From Acidimicrobiia bacterium (GTDB taxonomy: Bacteria > Actinomycetota > Acidimicrobiia > Spongiisociales > ZC4RG35), in contig WFOA01000023.1 in NCBI GenBank assembly GCA_015488325.1, forward strand, positions 1 through 35,090: DNA of 35,090 bases, in the 5' to 3' direction. This document shows, one piece after another, positions 25,973-33,783 of the stretch. The notes beneath the pieces were generated by a model. The model did not search any database. It had not been told where the DNA came from and worked only from the letters and a program-made list of their open reading frames with translations. The translations under genes and the position numbers were made by a program. How positions within the stretch are numbered: the stretch's first letter is position 1; each line of letters begins with the position of its first letter.

Positions 25973-26733
25973 GGCTCGACCCCGGTCATCTCGGCGAGGA
26001 GCCGGGACGGATCGTCGGCGGTCACCAGACTCTCCCCGACCAGTACGGCGTCGTAGCCGGCCGCCGCCATCCGACGGGCGTCGGCCGCCCCCCCGATACC
26101 GCTCTCGGCGACCTTCGCCGAAAAGCCGCCCAGTTCGGGTCCGAGGGCCTCGGCCACGGCCAGGTCGACCCGGAACGTCGTCAGGTCACGGTTGTTCACC
26201 CCGACGATGCGTGCACCTGCCGCCTCGGCACGACGCACCTCGTCGACGGTGTGGACTTCGACGAGGGCCTCCATGCCGGCTTCGGCGGTCTCGGACAACA
26301 GGGCGGTCAGGGTGGCGTCGTCGAGGGCGGCCACGATCAGCAGCAGGGCATCGGCCCCGGCGGCGCGCGACTCCCACACCTGGACGGGATGCACGATGAA
26401 ATCTTTGCGGAGAACCGGCACCGAGGTGGTGAGCCGCACCTCGGTGAGGTCGTCGAGGGAGCCGTCGAAGAAGTCGGGGTCGGTGAGCACCGACACGGCG
26501 GCGGCGCCCCCGGCGGCGTACCGCTCGGCCTGGCGTACCGGGTCGAGGGCGGCGGCCAGGGCGCCCCGCGACGGGGAGCGCCGTTTGATCTCGGCGATGA
26601 CCGACATCCCGGGACGACTCAGCGCCTCTTCGAGGCTCCGGGTCCCGGGCATGCGGTCGGCGGCGCGACGGACGGCGGCGACGTCGATCTCCGCCGCCCT
26701 CCTCCGGGCCGCTTCCAACATCGCGCTCAGCAT
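25969..26733 (-). CDS. trpC: indole-3-glycerol phosphate synthase
   Basis: 254 residues, TIM barrel that closes the indole ring. Motifs: [13 protein letters not shown] (45-57, catalytic Lys50), [40 protein letters not shown] and AESGIG. The ATG at 26733 fits the family length and lies 6 nt after a TACCAT -10 hexamer with no Shine-Dalgarno, so a leaderless transcript is likely. It opens the operon trpC-F-B-A, 46 bp after the histidine kinase gene. Confidence 0.95.
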   Translation of the reverse strand: MLSAMLEAARRRAAEIDVAAVRRAADRMPGTRSLEEALSRPGMSVIAEIKRRSPSRGALAAALDPVRQAERYAAGGAAAVSVLTDPDFFDGSLDDLTEVRLTTSVPVLRKDFIVHPVQVWESRAAGADALLLIVAALDDATLTALLSETAEAGMEALVEVHTVDEVRRAEAAGARIVGVNNRDLTTFRVDLAVAEALGPELGGFSAKVAESGIGGAADARRMAAAGYDAVLVGESLVTADDPSRLLAEMTGVEP

Positions 26734-26739
26734 CGGCGC

Positions 26740-26745
26740 ATGGTA
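26740..26745 (-). promoter_or_regulatory. -10 element for trpC-F-B-A (leaderless)
   Basis: Minus strand TACCAT, 6 nt before ATG 26733. With no leader there is no room for a trp attenuator or leader peptide. Confidence 0.5.
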
Positions 26746-26779
26746 GGACCGTCTTTCGGGGTCACCTCCCCTCGGCGGC

Positions 26780-28180
26780 TCAGACGTTGCGTACCGGCGG
26801 GGCGGGGATCTCCACCGAGACGGTGGTCCCCTCCCCCGGACGCGAGGCGACATCGACCGTGCCGCCCATCGCCTCCACCAGCCGTGCCACGATCGAGAGC
26901 CCCAGACCCGACCCTTCCGGGCGCGCCTCCCGGTACCGTCGGGCCACGTAGAACCGTTCGAACACGTGGGGGAGGTCCTCCGGGTCGATCCCGGGCCCGG
27001 TGTCGCCCACCGTGACCGTCACCGACGTCGGGGCACCCGCCAACTCGACGGTGACCCTCCCCGCCTCGGGGGTGTATCTGAGGGCGTTCTCCACGAGGTT
27101 GCCGACGAGCTGGGCGATCCGGTCGGGGTCGACGGATCGCAGCCCGACCGCTTCGAAACGACGGACGAGCTCGACCCGTGCCGCCCGGGCCCTCGGTTCG
27201 AACCCGGCGACCACCTCGGTCAGGTGGGCCGAGAGGTCCACCGGTTCCGGCCGGAGGGTGAACTCGGCGGATTCGAGGCGGGCGAGCAGCATCACGTCTT
27301 CGATGAGCCGCCGGAGCCGGCGACTCTGGGTGTCCAGCACCGTGGCGATGCGGCGCACCTCGTCGGGGTCGTCGATGCCCTCTTGGAGCGCCTCGGCGTA
27401 GCCCCCGATCGTCGTGAGGGGTGTCCGAAGGTCGTGGCCGACGCTGAGGAGGAACTCCCGTTCCCGCGCCCGGGACTCGGCGAGCCGCTCCGCCATCTCG
27501 TTGAAGGCGTCCGCCACCGCCGACAGCTCGTCGTCGCCTTCCGCCTCGGCCCGTACGGTGAGGTCCCCGGCCGACACCGAGCGGGCGGCCTCGGCCAGCG
27601 GCTCGAGACGACGCTCCAGGGAACGGGACAGGATCCGAGCGGCGACCGCGGCCAGCAAGGCGACCACCACCAGGACCGCCGCCAGCAGCCGGGTGGGGAT
27701 CGCCTCGGTCTGGAACGCCCCGGTGAGGGCGAGGGCGACCACGGCACCTCGGCGGCCGACCTCTGCCACCGGCACCACCAGGACCTGATGGGTGCGGTCG
27801 TCCCTCGGGATCTGCAGGAAGATGGTCTCGCCCCGCAGCAGCCGGGCGGTGTCGAGCCCGAGCTCACCGATCGCCGGGCGCCCCACGATCCCCCCGTCGG
27901 CGGCGACGACGAAGACCTGCAGCTCGGTCGACCCGGCTGCCCGCCGCAGCGAGTCGAGTTCGGCGGCCAGGGTCGTGTCACCCGACCTGATCTGGGCGAG
28001 GACGTCACGGTCGGCCAGCCGGGACCGGATCTGGTCGGCCGCCACCGCGGCGACCCGGGCCATCTCCCGACGTGTCGCCTGGGACCGTTCGGCGTTGGCG
28101 GCGACCACCAGTGCCACGGTCAAGGTGACGAGGACGGCGGCCGCCACCCCGAAGATGGCCCAGAAGAACCGGCGACGCAT
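26780..28180 (-). CDS. OmpR/PhoR-type sensor histidine kinase
   Basis: 466 residues. The first membrane helix covers 7-29, an extracytoplasmic sensor of about 130 residues follows, and the second helix covers 163-182. The HAMP domain (SRSLERRLEPLAEAARSVSA) runs to about 235. HisKA has His249 in LLSVGHDLRTPLTTIGGYAE. The ATPase domain has N-box LVGNLVENALRYTP, G1 VGDTGPGIDP, F-box VFERFY and G2 GSGLGLSIV. The signal sensed is not evident. The start overlaps the regulator stop (TGATG). Confidence 0.95.
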   Translation of the reverse strand: MRRRFFWAIFGVAAAVLVTLTVALVVAANAERSQATRREMARVAAVAADQIRSRLADRDVLAQIRSGDTTLAAELDSLRRAAGSTELQVFVVAADGGIVGRPAIGELGLDTARLLRGETIFLQIPRDDRTHQVLVVPVAEVGRRGAVVALALTGAFQTEAIPTRLLAAVLVVVALLAAVAARILSRSLERRLEPLAEAARSVSAGDLTVRAEAEGDDELSAVADAFNEMAERLAESRAREREFLLSVGHDLRTPLTTIGGYAEALQEGIDDPDEVRRIATVLDTQSRRLRRLIEDVMLLARLESAEFTLRPEPVDLSAHLTEVVAGFEPRARAARVELVRRFEAVGLRSVDPDRIAQLVGNLVENALRYTPEAGRVTVELAGAPTSVTVTVGDTGPGIDPEDLPHVFERFYVARRYREARPEGSGLGLSIVARLVEAMGGTVDVASRPGEGTTVSVEIPAPPVRNV

Positions 28181-28851
28181 CAGCCGTCCAGCCGGTATCC
28201 GACGCCCCAGACGGTCTCCAGCGGCAACGCAGGGATCTTCTTGCGGAGCTGACGTACGTGGACGTCGACGGTCCTCGTCTCCCCGAAGTAGTCGTATCCC
28301 CAGACCGCCGACAGGATCTGGGCACGTGACAGCGCCAACCCTCGGTTCTCCGCCAGGTACCAGAGCAGATCGAACTCGCGGGCGGTGGGGCGGATCACCT
28401 CCCCGTCCGTGGTGCGTACCTCCCGCCGCCCTCCGTCGATCTCTACTCCGGCCACCTCGATCACCTTCGGGACCTCCCTCGGTTCTTCGATCCGCCGGAG
28501 CACCGCCTTGACCCGTGCCAGGAGCTCACGCGGGGAGAAGGGCTTGGTGACGTAGTCGTCCGCTCCCACCTCGAGGCCCACCACCTTGTCCACCTCTTCG
28601 TCCCGGGCGGTGAGCATGATGACCGGCACCGACGAGAACCCCCGGATCGCCTTGCAGACGTCGATCCCGTCGATCCCCGGCAGGTTCAGGTCCAACAGGA
28701 CGACGCTGACCGGCCGGGTCCGGAGCCGGGCGATGGCCTCCTCGCCGGTGACGGCGTGGAGGAACCGGAACCCGTCCCGTTCGAAGAAGCCCCGCAACAT
28801 GTCGGCGATGGCGTCTTCGTCTTCGATGAGGAGCACGGTGCCTTTGGTCAT
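28180..28851 (-). CDS. OmpR/PhoB-type response regulator
   Basis: 223 residues. The receiver domain has Glu10-Asp11, phospho-acceptor Asp54 (LLDLNLPGIDG), Thr81 and Lys103 (DYVTKPFSPREL). A winged-helix output domain follows (about 130-223: PTAREFDLLWYLAEN, VWGYDYFGETRTVDVHVRQL). It is partner of the kinase that overlaps it downstream. The start at 28851 gives the usual N-terminus; an in-frame ATG at 28866 would add five residues. A direct-repeat site for this class of regulator lies about 32-47 bp upstream of 28866, suggesting autoregulation. Confidence 0.94.
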   Translation of the reverse strand: MTKGTVLLIEDEDAIADMLRGFFERDGFRFLHAVTGEEAIARLRTRPVSVVLLDLNLPGIDGIDVCKAIRGFSSVPVIMLTARDEEVDKVVGLEVGADDYVTKPFSPRELLARVKAVLRRIEEPREVPKVIEVAGVEIDGGRREVRTTDGEVIRPTAREFDLLWYLAENRGLALSRAQILSAVWGYDYFGETRTVDVHVRQLRKKIPALPLETVWGVGYRLDG

Positions 28852-28897
28852 CTCCACCCACAGCATCGGCCGGCGCCGATACGATCCTGAGAGAGAA

Positions 28898-28915
28898 CGG
28901 TAAGGAAACCGTAAA
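28898..28915 (-). promoter_or_regulatory. PhoB-like direct-repeat box upstream of the response regulator
   Basis: Minus strand TTTACGG-N4-CTTACCG, an 11-bp-period direct repeat like the 7-4-7 boxes bound by PhoB/OmpR-family regulators. It is 16 nt upstream of a possible -10 (TATCGG, 28881-28876), so it would replace the -35, as in activator-dependent promoters. Confidence 0.5.
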
Positions 28916-28920
28916 GACGA

Positions 28921-30531
28921 TCAACCGACGACGAGGGCCTCCCACGGTCCCAGGGTGTCGGGAACGGGGCCTCCTTCCCGACCACGGTCGGTGCCGACGA
29001 GGACCCGTCCCGCCACCGCCGCCGGCACGGCGACGGCATCGTCGGAGAGGTTGAGGACCACCCACAGGTCGTCTTCCCCGGCGAGGATGCGGCGATAGGC
29101 GAGGGGGTTCGGTTCCTCACCGGCGAGCTCGATGTCGCCGAGCTGGAGGACGGGGCGGGACCGGCGAAGCGCCAGCAGCCTGCGGTAGAGCGACAGGTGA
29201 GAGTCGGGGTCGGCGAGCTCGGATGCCACGTTGCGTCGGGGATAGTCGGGATGGACCGGGAGCCACGTCGACGGGGTGTCCGGCGGCGAGAAGCCCGCAT
29301 GCTCTCCCTCGGACCACTGCATGGGGGTGCGGCACCCGTCCCGGCCGAAACCGGGCATCCTCCGACCCCAGGGATCCTGCTGCCGCTCGGGCGGGATGTC
29401 GAGGTCCTCCATCCCGATCTCGTCGCCCTGGTAGATGGTGGGGGTGCCCCTGAGGGTGAGGAGCAGCACCGCGGCCGCCTTCGACGCCTCCCATCCGAAC
29501 CGGGTGACGATGCGGGGCTCGTCGTGGTTGCCGAGGACCCAGTTGGGCCAGGCCCCGGGAGGCATCGCCGTCTCGACCCCCTCGATCGCCCAGCGGATCT
29601 TCGCCGGGTCGAGCCCGGTGAGGAGAAGGGCGAAGTTGTAGGGCTGGTGCAGTTCGTCCAACGCTTCGCCGTAGTACGAGGCCCATCGCTCCCAGTCGAA
29701 CTCGTGGATCTCGCCCACCGTGTAGCGGTCACGCCCGTCGGGGTGGCCGTCCACCACCCGGCGGATCTTGCGGAACATGGGGTGGATGTCGGGGTCGGCC
29801 ATGTCGTGGACGTGGCGTTGCGAGGAGAACTCGGCACTGATCTTGTAGCCGTCGTCGGGGACCGGAGCCGGAGGGTTGTCCCGGAGCAGCGGGTCCTTGG
29901 CGATGGCGTGGGCGACGTCGATGCGGAACCCGTCCACACCCCGGTCCATCCAGAACCGGAGGACGTCGTGCATCGCCCGCTCCACCTCCGGGTTGCGCCA
30001 GTTCAGGTCGGGCTGTTCGGCGAGGAACAGGTGCAGGTAGTACTGGCCGGAGGCCTCGTCGAAGGTCCAGGCAGAACCACCGAAATGCGACACCCAGTTG
30101 TTTGGGGGGCCCCCGTCGGGCGCCGGGTCGCGCCACACGTACCAGTCCCGCCGGGGGGAGTTTCGGCCGGTTCGGGACTCGAAGAACCAGGGATGCCGGT
30201 CGGAGGTGTGGTTGGGGACGAAGTCGACGATCACCCGCAGTCCCCTCCGATGGGCTTCGGCGACGAGGCGGTCGAAGTCCTCCATGGTCCCGAACATCGG
30301 GTCGACTTCGCAGTGGTCGGCGACGTCGTAGCCGAAATCGGCCTGCGGCGACCGGTAGAAGGGGGAGAGCCACAGGCTGTCGACACCGAGGGTCTCGCTG
30401 AGGTAGTCGAGCCGGGAGATGATGCCCTGCAGGTCTCCGACCCCGTCACCGTCGGCGTCGGCCCACGAACGCGGGTAGATCTGGTAGATGACCCCGGTGT
30501 GCCACCAGGTGGGATGGGAAGGAGGCGCCAT
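28921..30531 (-). CDS. GH13 alpha-glucosidase (oligo-1,6-glucosidase / maltase type)
   Basis: 536 residues with no signal peptide, so cytoplasmic. Family-13 regions: YQIYPRSWADADGDGVGDLQ at 16-35, DFVPNHTS (103-110), GFRIDVAHAI with nucleophile Asp205, GEIHEF with acid/base Glu274, and GNHDEPRI with Asp337. The TPMQWSEGEHAGFS segment is typical of the oligo-1,6-glucosidase/alpha-glucosidase subgroup. It hydrolyses terminal alpha-glucosidic bonds of short oligosaccharides or disaccharides; the exact linkage cannot be told from sequence. The ATG at 30531 lies 8 nt after a TACGCT hexamer, so it may have its own leaderless promoter besides read-through from trpE-ygfZ. Confidence 0.93.
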   Translation of the reverse strand: MAPPSHPTWWHTGVIYQIYPRSWADADGDGVGDLQGIISRLDYLSETLGVDSLWLSPFYRSPQADFGYDVADHCEVDPMFGTMEDFDRLVAEAHRRGLRVIVDFVPNHTSDRHPWFFESRTGRNSPRRDWYVWRDPAPDGGPPNNWVSHFGGSAWTFDEASGQYYLHLFLAEQPDLNWRNPEVERAMHDVLRFWMDRGVDGFRIDVAHAIAKDPLLRDNPPAPVPDDGYKISAEFSSQRHVHDMADPDIHPMFRKIRRVVDGHPDGRDRYTVGEIHEFDWERWASYYGEALDELHQPYNFALLLTGLDPAKIRWAIEGVETAMPPGAWPNWVLGNHDEPRIVTRFGWEASKAAAVLLLTLRGTPTIYQGDEIGMEDLDIPPERQQDPWGRRMPGFGRDGCRTPMQWSEGEHAGFSPPDTPSTWLPVHPDYPRRNVASELADPDSHLSLYRRLLALRRSRPVLQLGDIELAGEEPNPLAYRRILAGEDDLWVVLNLSDDAVAVPAAVAGRVLVGTDRGREGGPVPDTLGPWEALVVG

Positions 30532-30539
30532 GGGCGGGC

Positions 30540-30545
30540 AGCGTA
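30540..30545 (-). promoter_or_regulatory. -10 element for the alpha-glucosidase (leaderless)
   Basis: Minus strand TACGCT, 8 nt before ATG 30531, inside the 32-bp gap after ygfZ. Confidence 0.45.
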
Positions 30546-30563
30546 GACGCACACCGGCGCGCC

Positions 30564-31451
30564 TCAGCGGATCGGCAGCTCCCGGATCTCGGCGGCCGCT
30601 TCCGCTCCGGCCCAGCGGACGACGATCCGGTCGCCGGGCGCGACCTCTCTGCGCACGAGAGCCAGCCCGATCGGAGCGCCGAGGCGGGGAGAGGCCACCG
30701 GCGAGGTCAGGTGGCCCACGACCCGCTCCCCCGCCCGGAGCTCGGCGCCTTCCTCGGGAACCTGCCGCCCGTCGACCACCACACCCCGGAGGTGGCGGTT
30801 CACATGCCCCCGCGAGTCGATCCGGGCGACCAGCTCCTGACCGAGGTAGCAGCCTTTCGTGAACGACACCGCCTCCGGGGTGAGCCCGGTCTCCTGGGGG
30901 ATCGTCCGTTCGTCCACGTCGTGTCCCATCCTCGGCTCGCCCTCTTCCACCCGGACCGCCAGCGCCACCTCGGCGGGCACCCGAGCCAGCCCGCCGGGAG
31001 GGCTGCCCACCCGGAGCTCGCGCCCGATCCGGCCCAGGGGGAGGCCGACGACCGGCGAGCCCGAGTCGACCCAGCCGACCGTCTCGACGCCTCCACCCCA
31101 CACTTCGAAGCGGGGCCGCCGTTCCTCGGTGATCTCGACCCGGACCCGGATGCGGTACCGGTTCAGGGTCTCGGCGACGACCGGTCCGAAACCGGGATCG
31201 GTGACGACCCCCACCCGCCGGTCCCCCCGCGCCAGCCACAGGAGGGCCACGAGCTTGCCCTGGGGTCCGAGCAGGAACGACCTCGCCACCGACCCGACGG
31301 GGATCGCCTCGACGTCCTGGCTCACGAGGCCCTGGAGGAACGCCACGGCGTCGGAGCCCTCCACCCAGACGAGATCGTGGGCCTCCGCCACCACGACGGC
31401 ACCCTCCCGGAGGGCCCGGTAGCCGACGTCGACGTCGAGCAATCGGCTCAT
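30564..31451 (-). CDS. ygfZ: YgfZ/GcvT-like folate-binding protein (iron-sulfur cluster maintenance)
   Basis: 295 residues, GcvT-related fold. The diagnostic YgfZ signature KGCYLGQELVAR is at 199-210, with the conserved Cys201. The N-terminal half has FLQGLVSQDVEAIPVGSVAR and the C-terminal beta-barrel has ASPRLGAPIGLALVRRE. YgfZ/IBA57 proteins use tetrahydrofolate to help build or repair certain 4Fe-4S enzymes. The ATG at 31451 overlaps the trpE stop (ATGA), so it is translated with TrpE, a pairing with no obvious metabolic reason. Confidence 0.88.
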   Translation of the reverse strand: MSRLLDVDVGYRALREGAVVVAEAHDLVWVEGSDAVAFLQGLVSQDVEAIPVGSVARSFLLGPQGKLVALLWLARGDRRVGVVTDPGFGPVVAETLNRYRIRVRVEITEERRPRFEVWGGGVETVGWVDSGSPVVGLPLGRIGRELRVGSPPGGLARVPAEVALAVRVEEGEPRMGHDVDERTIPQETGLTPEAVSFTKGCYLGQELVARIDSRGHVNRHLRGVVVDGRQVPEEGAELRAGERVVGHLTSPVASPRLGAPIGLALVRREVAPGDRIVVRWAGAEAAAEIRELPIR

Positions 31452-32914
31452 CGTGTCTGTGCCCGGGCGATGGCGGCGAGGGCCGCGGCCGCCTTGTTCA
31501 TCGTCTCGTCGTATTCGGCCTCCGGGTCCGAGTCCGCCACGATCCCCGCCCCGGCCTGGACCCATGCCCGGTCGCCGGCGAGCACGACCGTGCGCAGGCA
31601 GATCGCCGTGTCGATGTTGCCGGAGAAGTCCAGGTACCCGACGGCGCCCGCGTAGGGTCCACGGGCCACCGGCTCCAGGCTGTCGATGATCTCCATCGCC
31701 CTCACCTTCGGTGCCCCCGACACCGTCCCATGGGGGAACGTCGCCCGGAGCACGTCCACCGGTGTGACCCCTGGGGACAGCTTGCCCGACACGCCCGAGA
31801 CGATGTGCATGACGTGGGAGTACCGTTCGACCACCATCAGGTCGTCGACGGTCACCGTGCCGTATTCGCACACCCGCCCCAGGTCGTTGCGGGCGAGGTC
31901 GACCAACATGACGTGTTCTGCCCGTTCCTTCGGGTCGGCGAGGAGCTCGGCTTCCAGTCTCCGGTCCTCTTCTTCATTCCTCCCCCGTGGCCTGGTCCCG
32001 GCGATCGGCCGGGAGTAGACGATGCCGTCCCGGACCCGGGTCATCAGCTCCGGCGACGACCCGGCGATGGTCACCCCGGGGTGACGCACGTAGAAGAGGA
32101 ACGGTGAGGGGTTGATGGCCCGCAGAGCCCGGTAGACATCGAAGGGGTCGCCGTCGAAGGGTGCGGCGAGCCGTTGGGAGAGTACGATCTGGAAGGCGTC
32201 GCCGTCCATGATGTGGCGTTTCGCCGCCTCGACCGCCTCGACGAACCCTTCCCGGGTGAAGGTGGAGGTGACGGGTGGTGTCCCCGGCGGGTCGGTGGCG
32301 GGGCGGGGCCGGTACTCGAGCCCCTGGCCCAGGCGGTGCACCGCCCTTCGGAGCCGGTCGACCGCTTCGTCGTAGGCCGCCGCCGGGTCGCCGTCGACGA
32401 ACACGTTCCTCACCAGCGTGATCGTCTGCGCGAAATGATCGAAGGCGGCGAGGGATCCGACGAACTGCCAGGCCATCTCGGGCAGCCCCCGGTCGTCGGG
32501 CGGCGGGTCGTCGAGCCGCTCCACGTAGCGCACCATGTCGTATCCGAGGTAGCCGACGGCCCCGGAATGGAGCGGCGGGAGGTCGGCCCGGTCGGGTGTG
32601 CGGAACCGTTCCACGAGGTCGCCGAGCACCGTCAGGGGATCGCCGTCGGGGAGGTCCAATCCCGGACGGTCGACATGGACGGTGCCTCGTCGGGAGACGA
32701 GGGTGAAGGCGGGGTCCCACCCGAGGAAGGACCAGCGTGCCCACCGGTCACCGCCTTCGACCGATTCGAGGAGGAAACCCGTACCGTTGCCGACCAGTTT
32801 CTGGTAGGCGCTGATCGGGGTCTCGCGGTCGGCTTCGATCGTCGAGGTGATCGGCACCACGTCGAAGCGGCGACCCAGGTCGATGAACGAGGCGCGGTCG
32901 GGGACGAACTCCAC
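31448..32914 (-). CDS. trpE: anthranilate synthase component I
   Basis: 488 residues. It converts chorismate to anthranilate with ammonia from the TrpG amidotransferase. The N-terminal LLES motif (48-51) is the tryptophan-binding feedback site. The chorismate-binding domain includes GDAFQIVLSQR, IAGSSPELMTRV, IAGTRPRGRNEEED, VDLARNDLGRV, FPHGTVSGAPKVRAMEII, and AGAGIVADSDPEAEYDET. No trpG or trpD is in this window. The GTG at 32914 lies 6 nt after TACTCT and has no Shine-Dalgarno (leaderless). It follows ccdA by 19 bp. Confidence 0.96.
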   Translation of the reverse strand: MEFVPDRASFIDLGRRFDVVPITSTIEADRETPISAYQKLVGNGTGFLLESVEGGDRWARWSFLGWDPAFTLVSRRGTVHVDRPGLDLPDGDPLTVLGDLVERFRTPDRADLPPLHSGAVGYLGYDMVRYVERLDDPPPDDRGLPEMAWQFVGSLAAFDHFAQTITLVRNVFVDGDPAAAYDEAVDRLRRAVHRLGQGLEYRPRPATDPPGTPPVTSTFTREGFVEAVEAAKRHIMDGDAFQIVLSQRLAAPFDGDPFDVYRALRAINPSPFLFYVRHPGVTIAGSSPELMTRVRDGIVYSRPIAGTRPRGRNEEEDRRLEAELLADPKERAEHVMLVDLARNDLGRVCEYGTVTVDDLMVVERYSHVMHIVSGVSGKLSPGVTPVDVLRATFPHGTVSGAPKVRAMEIIDSLEPVARGPYAGAVGYLDFSGNIDTAICLRTVVLAGDRAWVQAGAGIVADSDPEAEYDETMNKAAAALAAIARAQTR

Positions 32915-32920
32915 GACGTC

Positions 32921-32926
32921 AGAGTA
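32921..32926 (-). promoter_or_regulatory. -10 element for trpE (leaderless)
   Basis: Minus strand TACTCT, 6 nt before GTG 32914, inside the 19-bp gap after ccdA. No leader peptide or attenuator is possible from this start. Confidence 0.45.
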
Positions 32927-32933
32927 GGCCGGT

Positions 32934-33701
32934 TCAGATGGTGGCGAGGTCGGCGAGGAAGGGGATGTTCAACAACAGGTTGGTGAAGAAGCTGGAGATC
33001 CGTCCCAGCTGGCCGGCCACCATGACGAGACCGAATGCGATCAGCACCAGACCCGACCCGACGTTGATGGGCCGCAGGTACCGCCGGAAGGCCCCGACGG
33101 CCCGCAGCGCCCGGTCGACCCCCAGACCCGAGAGGATGAAGGGGACGCCCAGACCGAGGGAGAAGGAGAACAAGAGGGCCATCCCCTGCAGGACGGTCTC
33201 CCGGGTGGCGGCCGTGGTGAGGATCACGCCGAGGATCGCTCCGATGCACGGGGTCCAGCCGAAACCGAAGGCGGCACCCATGACGGGGGGTGCCCATCCT
33301 CCGAGCCGGGACGGACGTACCTCCAGGCGTCGCTCCTGGGCGAGGTACCCGAAGATCCCACGGTTGGTGAACGCCATCCCGACCACCAGGATCCCGAACC
33401 CGATGATCACCGCCCCGGCGATCCGGGTGGTCACGGACTGATTCTGGTTGAGGAACTGGCCGAGCTGGGTGGCGAAGGCCCCGGAGGCGACGAAGACGAC
33501 GGTGAAGCCGAGGACGAACAGGGACGTGACCCGGAGCATCCTCGCCGCCGACGCCTCCCCGGAGCGGAGCTCGGCGACCGAGTAGCCCGACATGAGGCCG
33601 AGGTAGCCGGGAAGCAGCGGCAGCACGCACGGTGACAGGAACGAGATGATGCCCCCGCCGAAGGCGAAGAGGAGTTGGACGGCGAAGGTGGCGTCTTCCA
33701 T
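32934..33701 (-). CDS. ccdA: CcdA/DsbD-type thiol-disulfide transporter
   Basis: 255 residues with six membrane helices. The paired redox cysteines lie in helix starts: Cys25 in FLSPCVLPLLPGYL and Cys152 in FGWTPCIGAIL. The family carries electrons from cytoplasmic thioredoxin to extracytoplasmic thiol proteins, for example for cytochrome c maturation. No ResA/ResB/ResC partner lies in the window. A GGAAGG sequence lies 4-5 nt before the ATG. It is divergent from the MFS gene. Confidence 0.93.
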   Translation of the reverse strand: MEDATFAVQLLFAFGGGIISFLSPCVLPLLPGYLGLMSGYSVAELRSGEASAARMLRVTSLFVLGFTVVFVASGAFATQLGQFLNQNQSVTTRIAGAVIIGFGILVVGMAFTNRGIFGYLAQERRLEVRPSRLGGWAPPVMGAAFGFGWTPCIGAILGVILTTAATRETVLQGMALLFSFSLGLGVPFILSGLGVDRALRAVGAFRRYLRPINVGSGLVLIAFGLVMVAGQLGRISSFFTNLLLNIPFLADLATI

Positions 33702-33769
33702 GGACCTTCCCGGGCCTGCGTGGCCGACATGATGGCACCGTCCCGCCGCTAGTCGCCGTCCCGGACCCG

Positions 33770-33775
33770 TATGCT
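33770..33775 (+). promoter_or_regulatory. -10 element for the MFS transporter (leaderless)
   Basis: TATGCT, 8 nt before ATG 33784, with no Shine-Dalgarno. It lies within the 82-bp divergent gap with ccdA; no clear promoter was seen for ccdA. Confidence 0.5.
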
Positions 33776-33783
33776 GCGGCGCC

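Noticed and set aside
26734-26779. trp attenuator or T-box before trpC
   Set aside because: The gap is only 46 bp, has no Trp-codon leader or antiterminator structure, and the -10 hexamer is 6 nt from the start.
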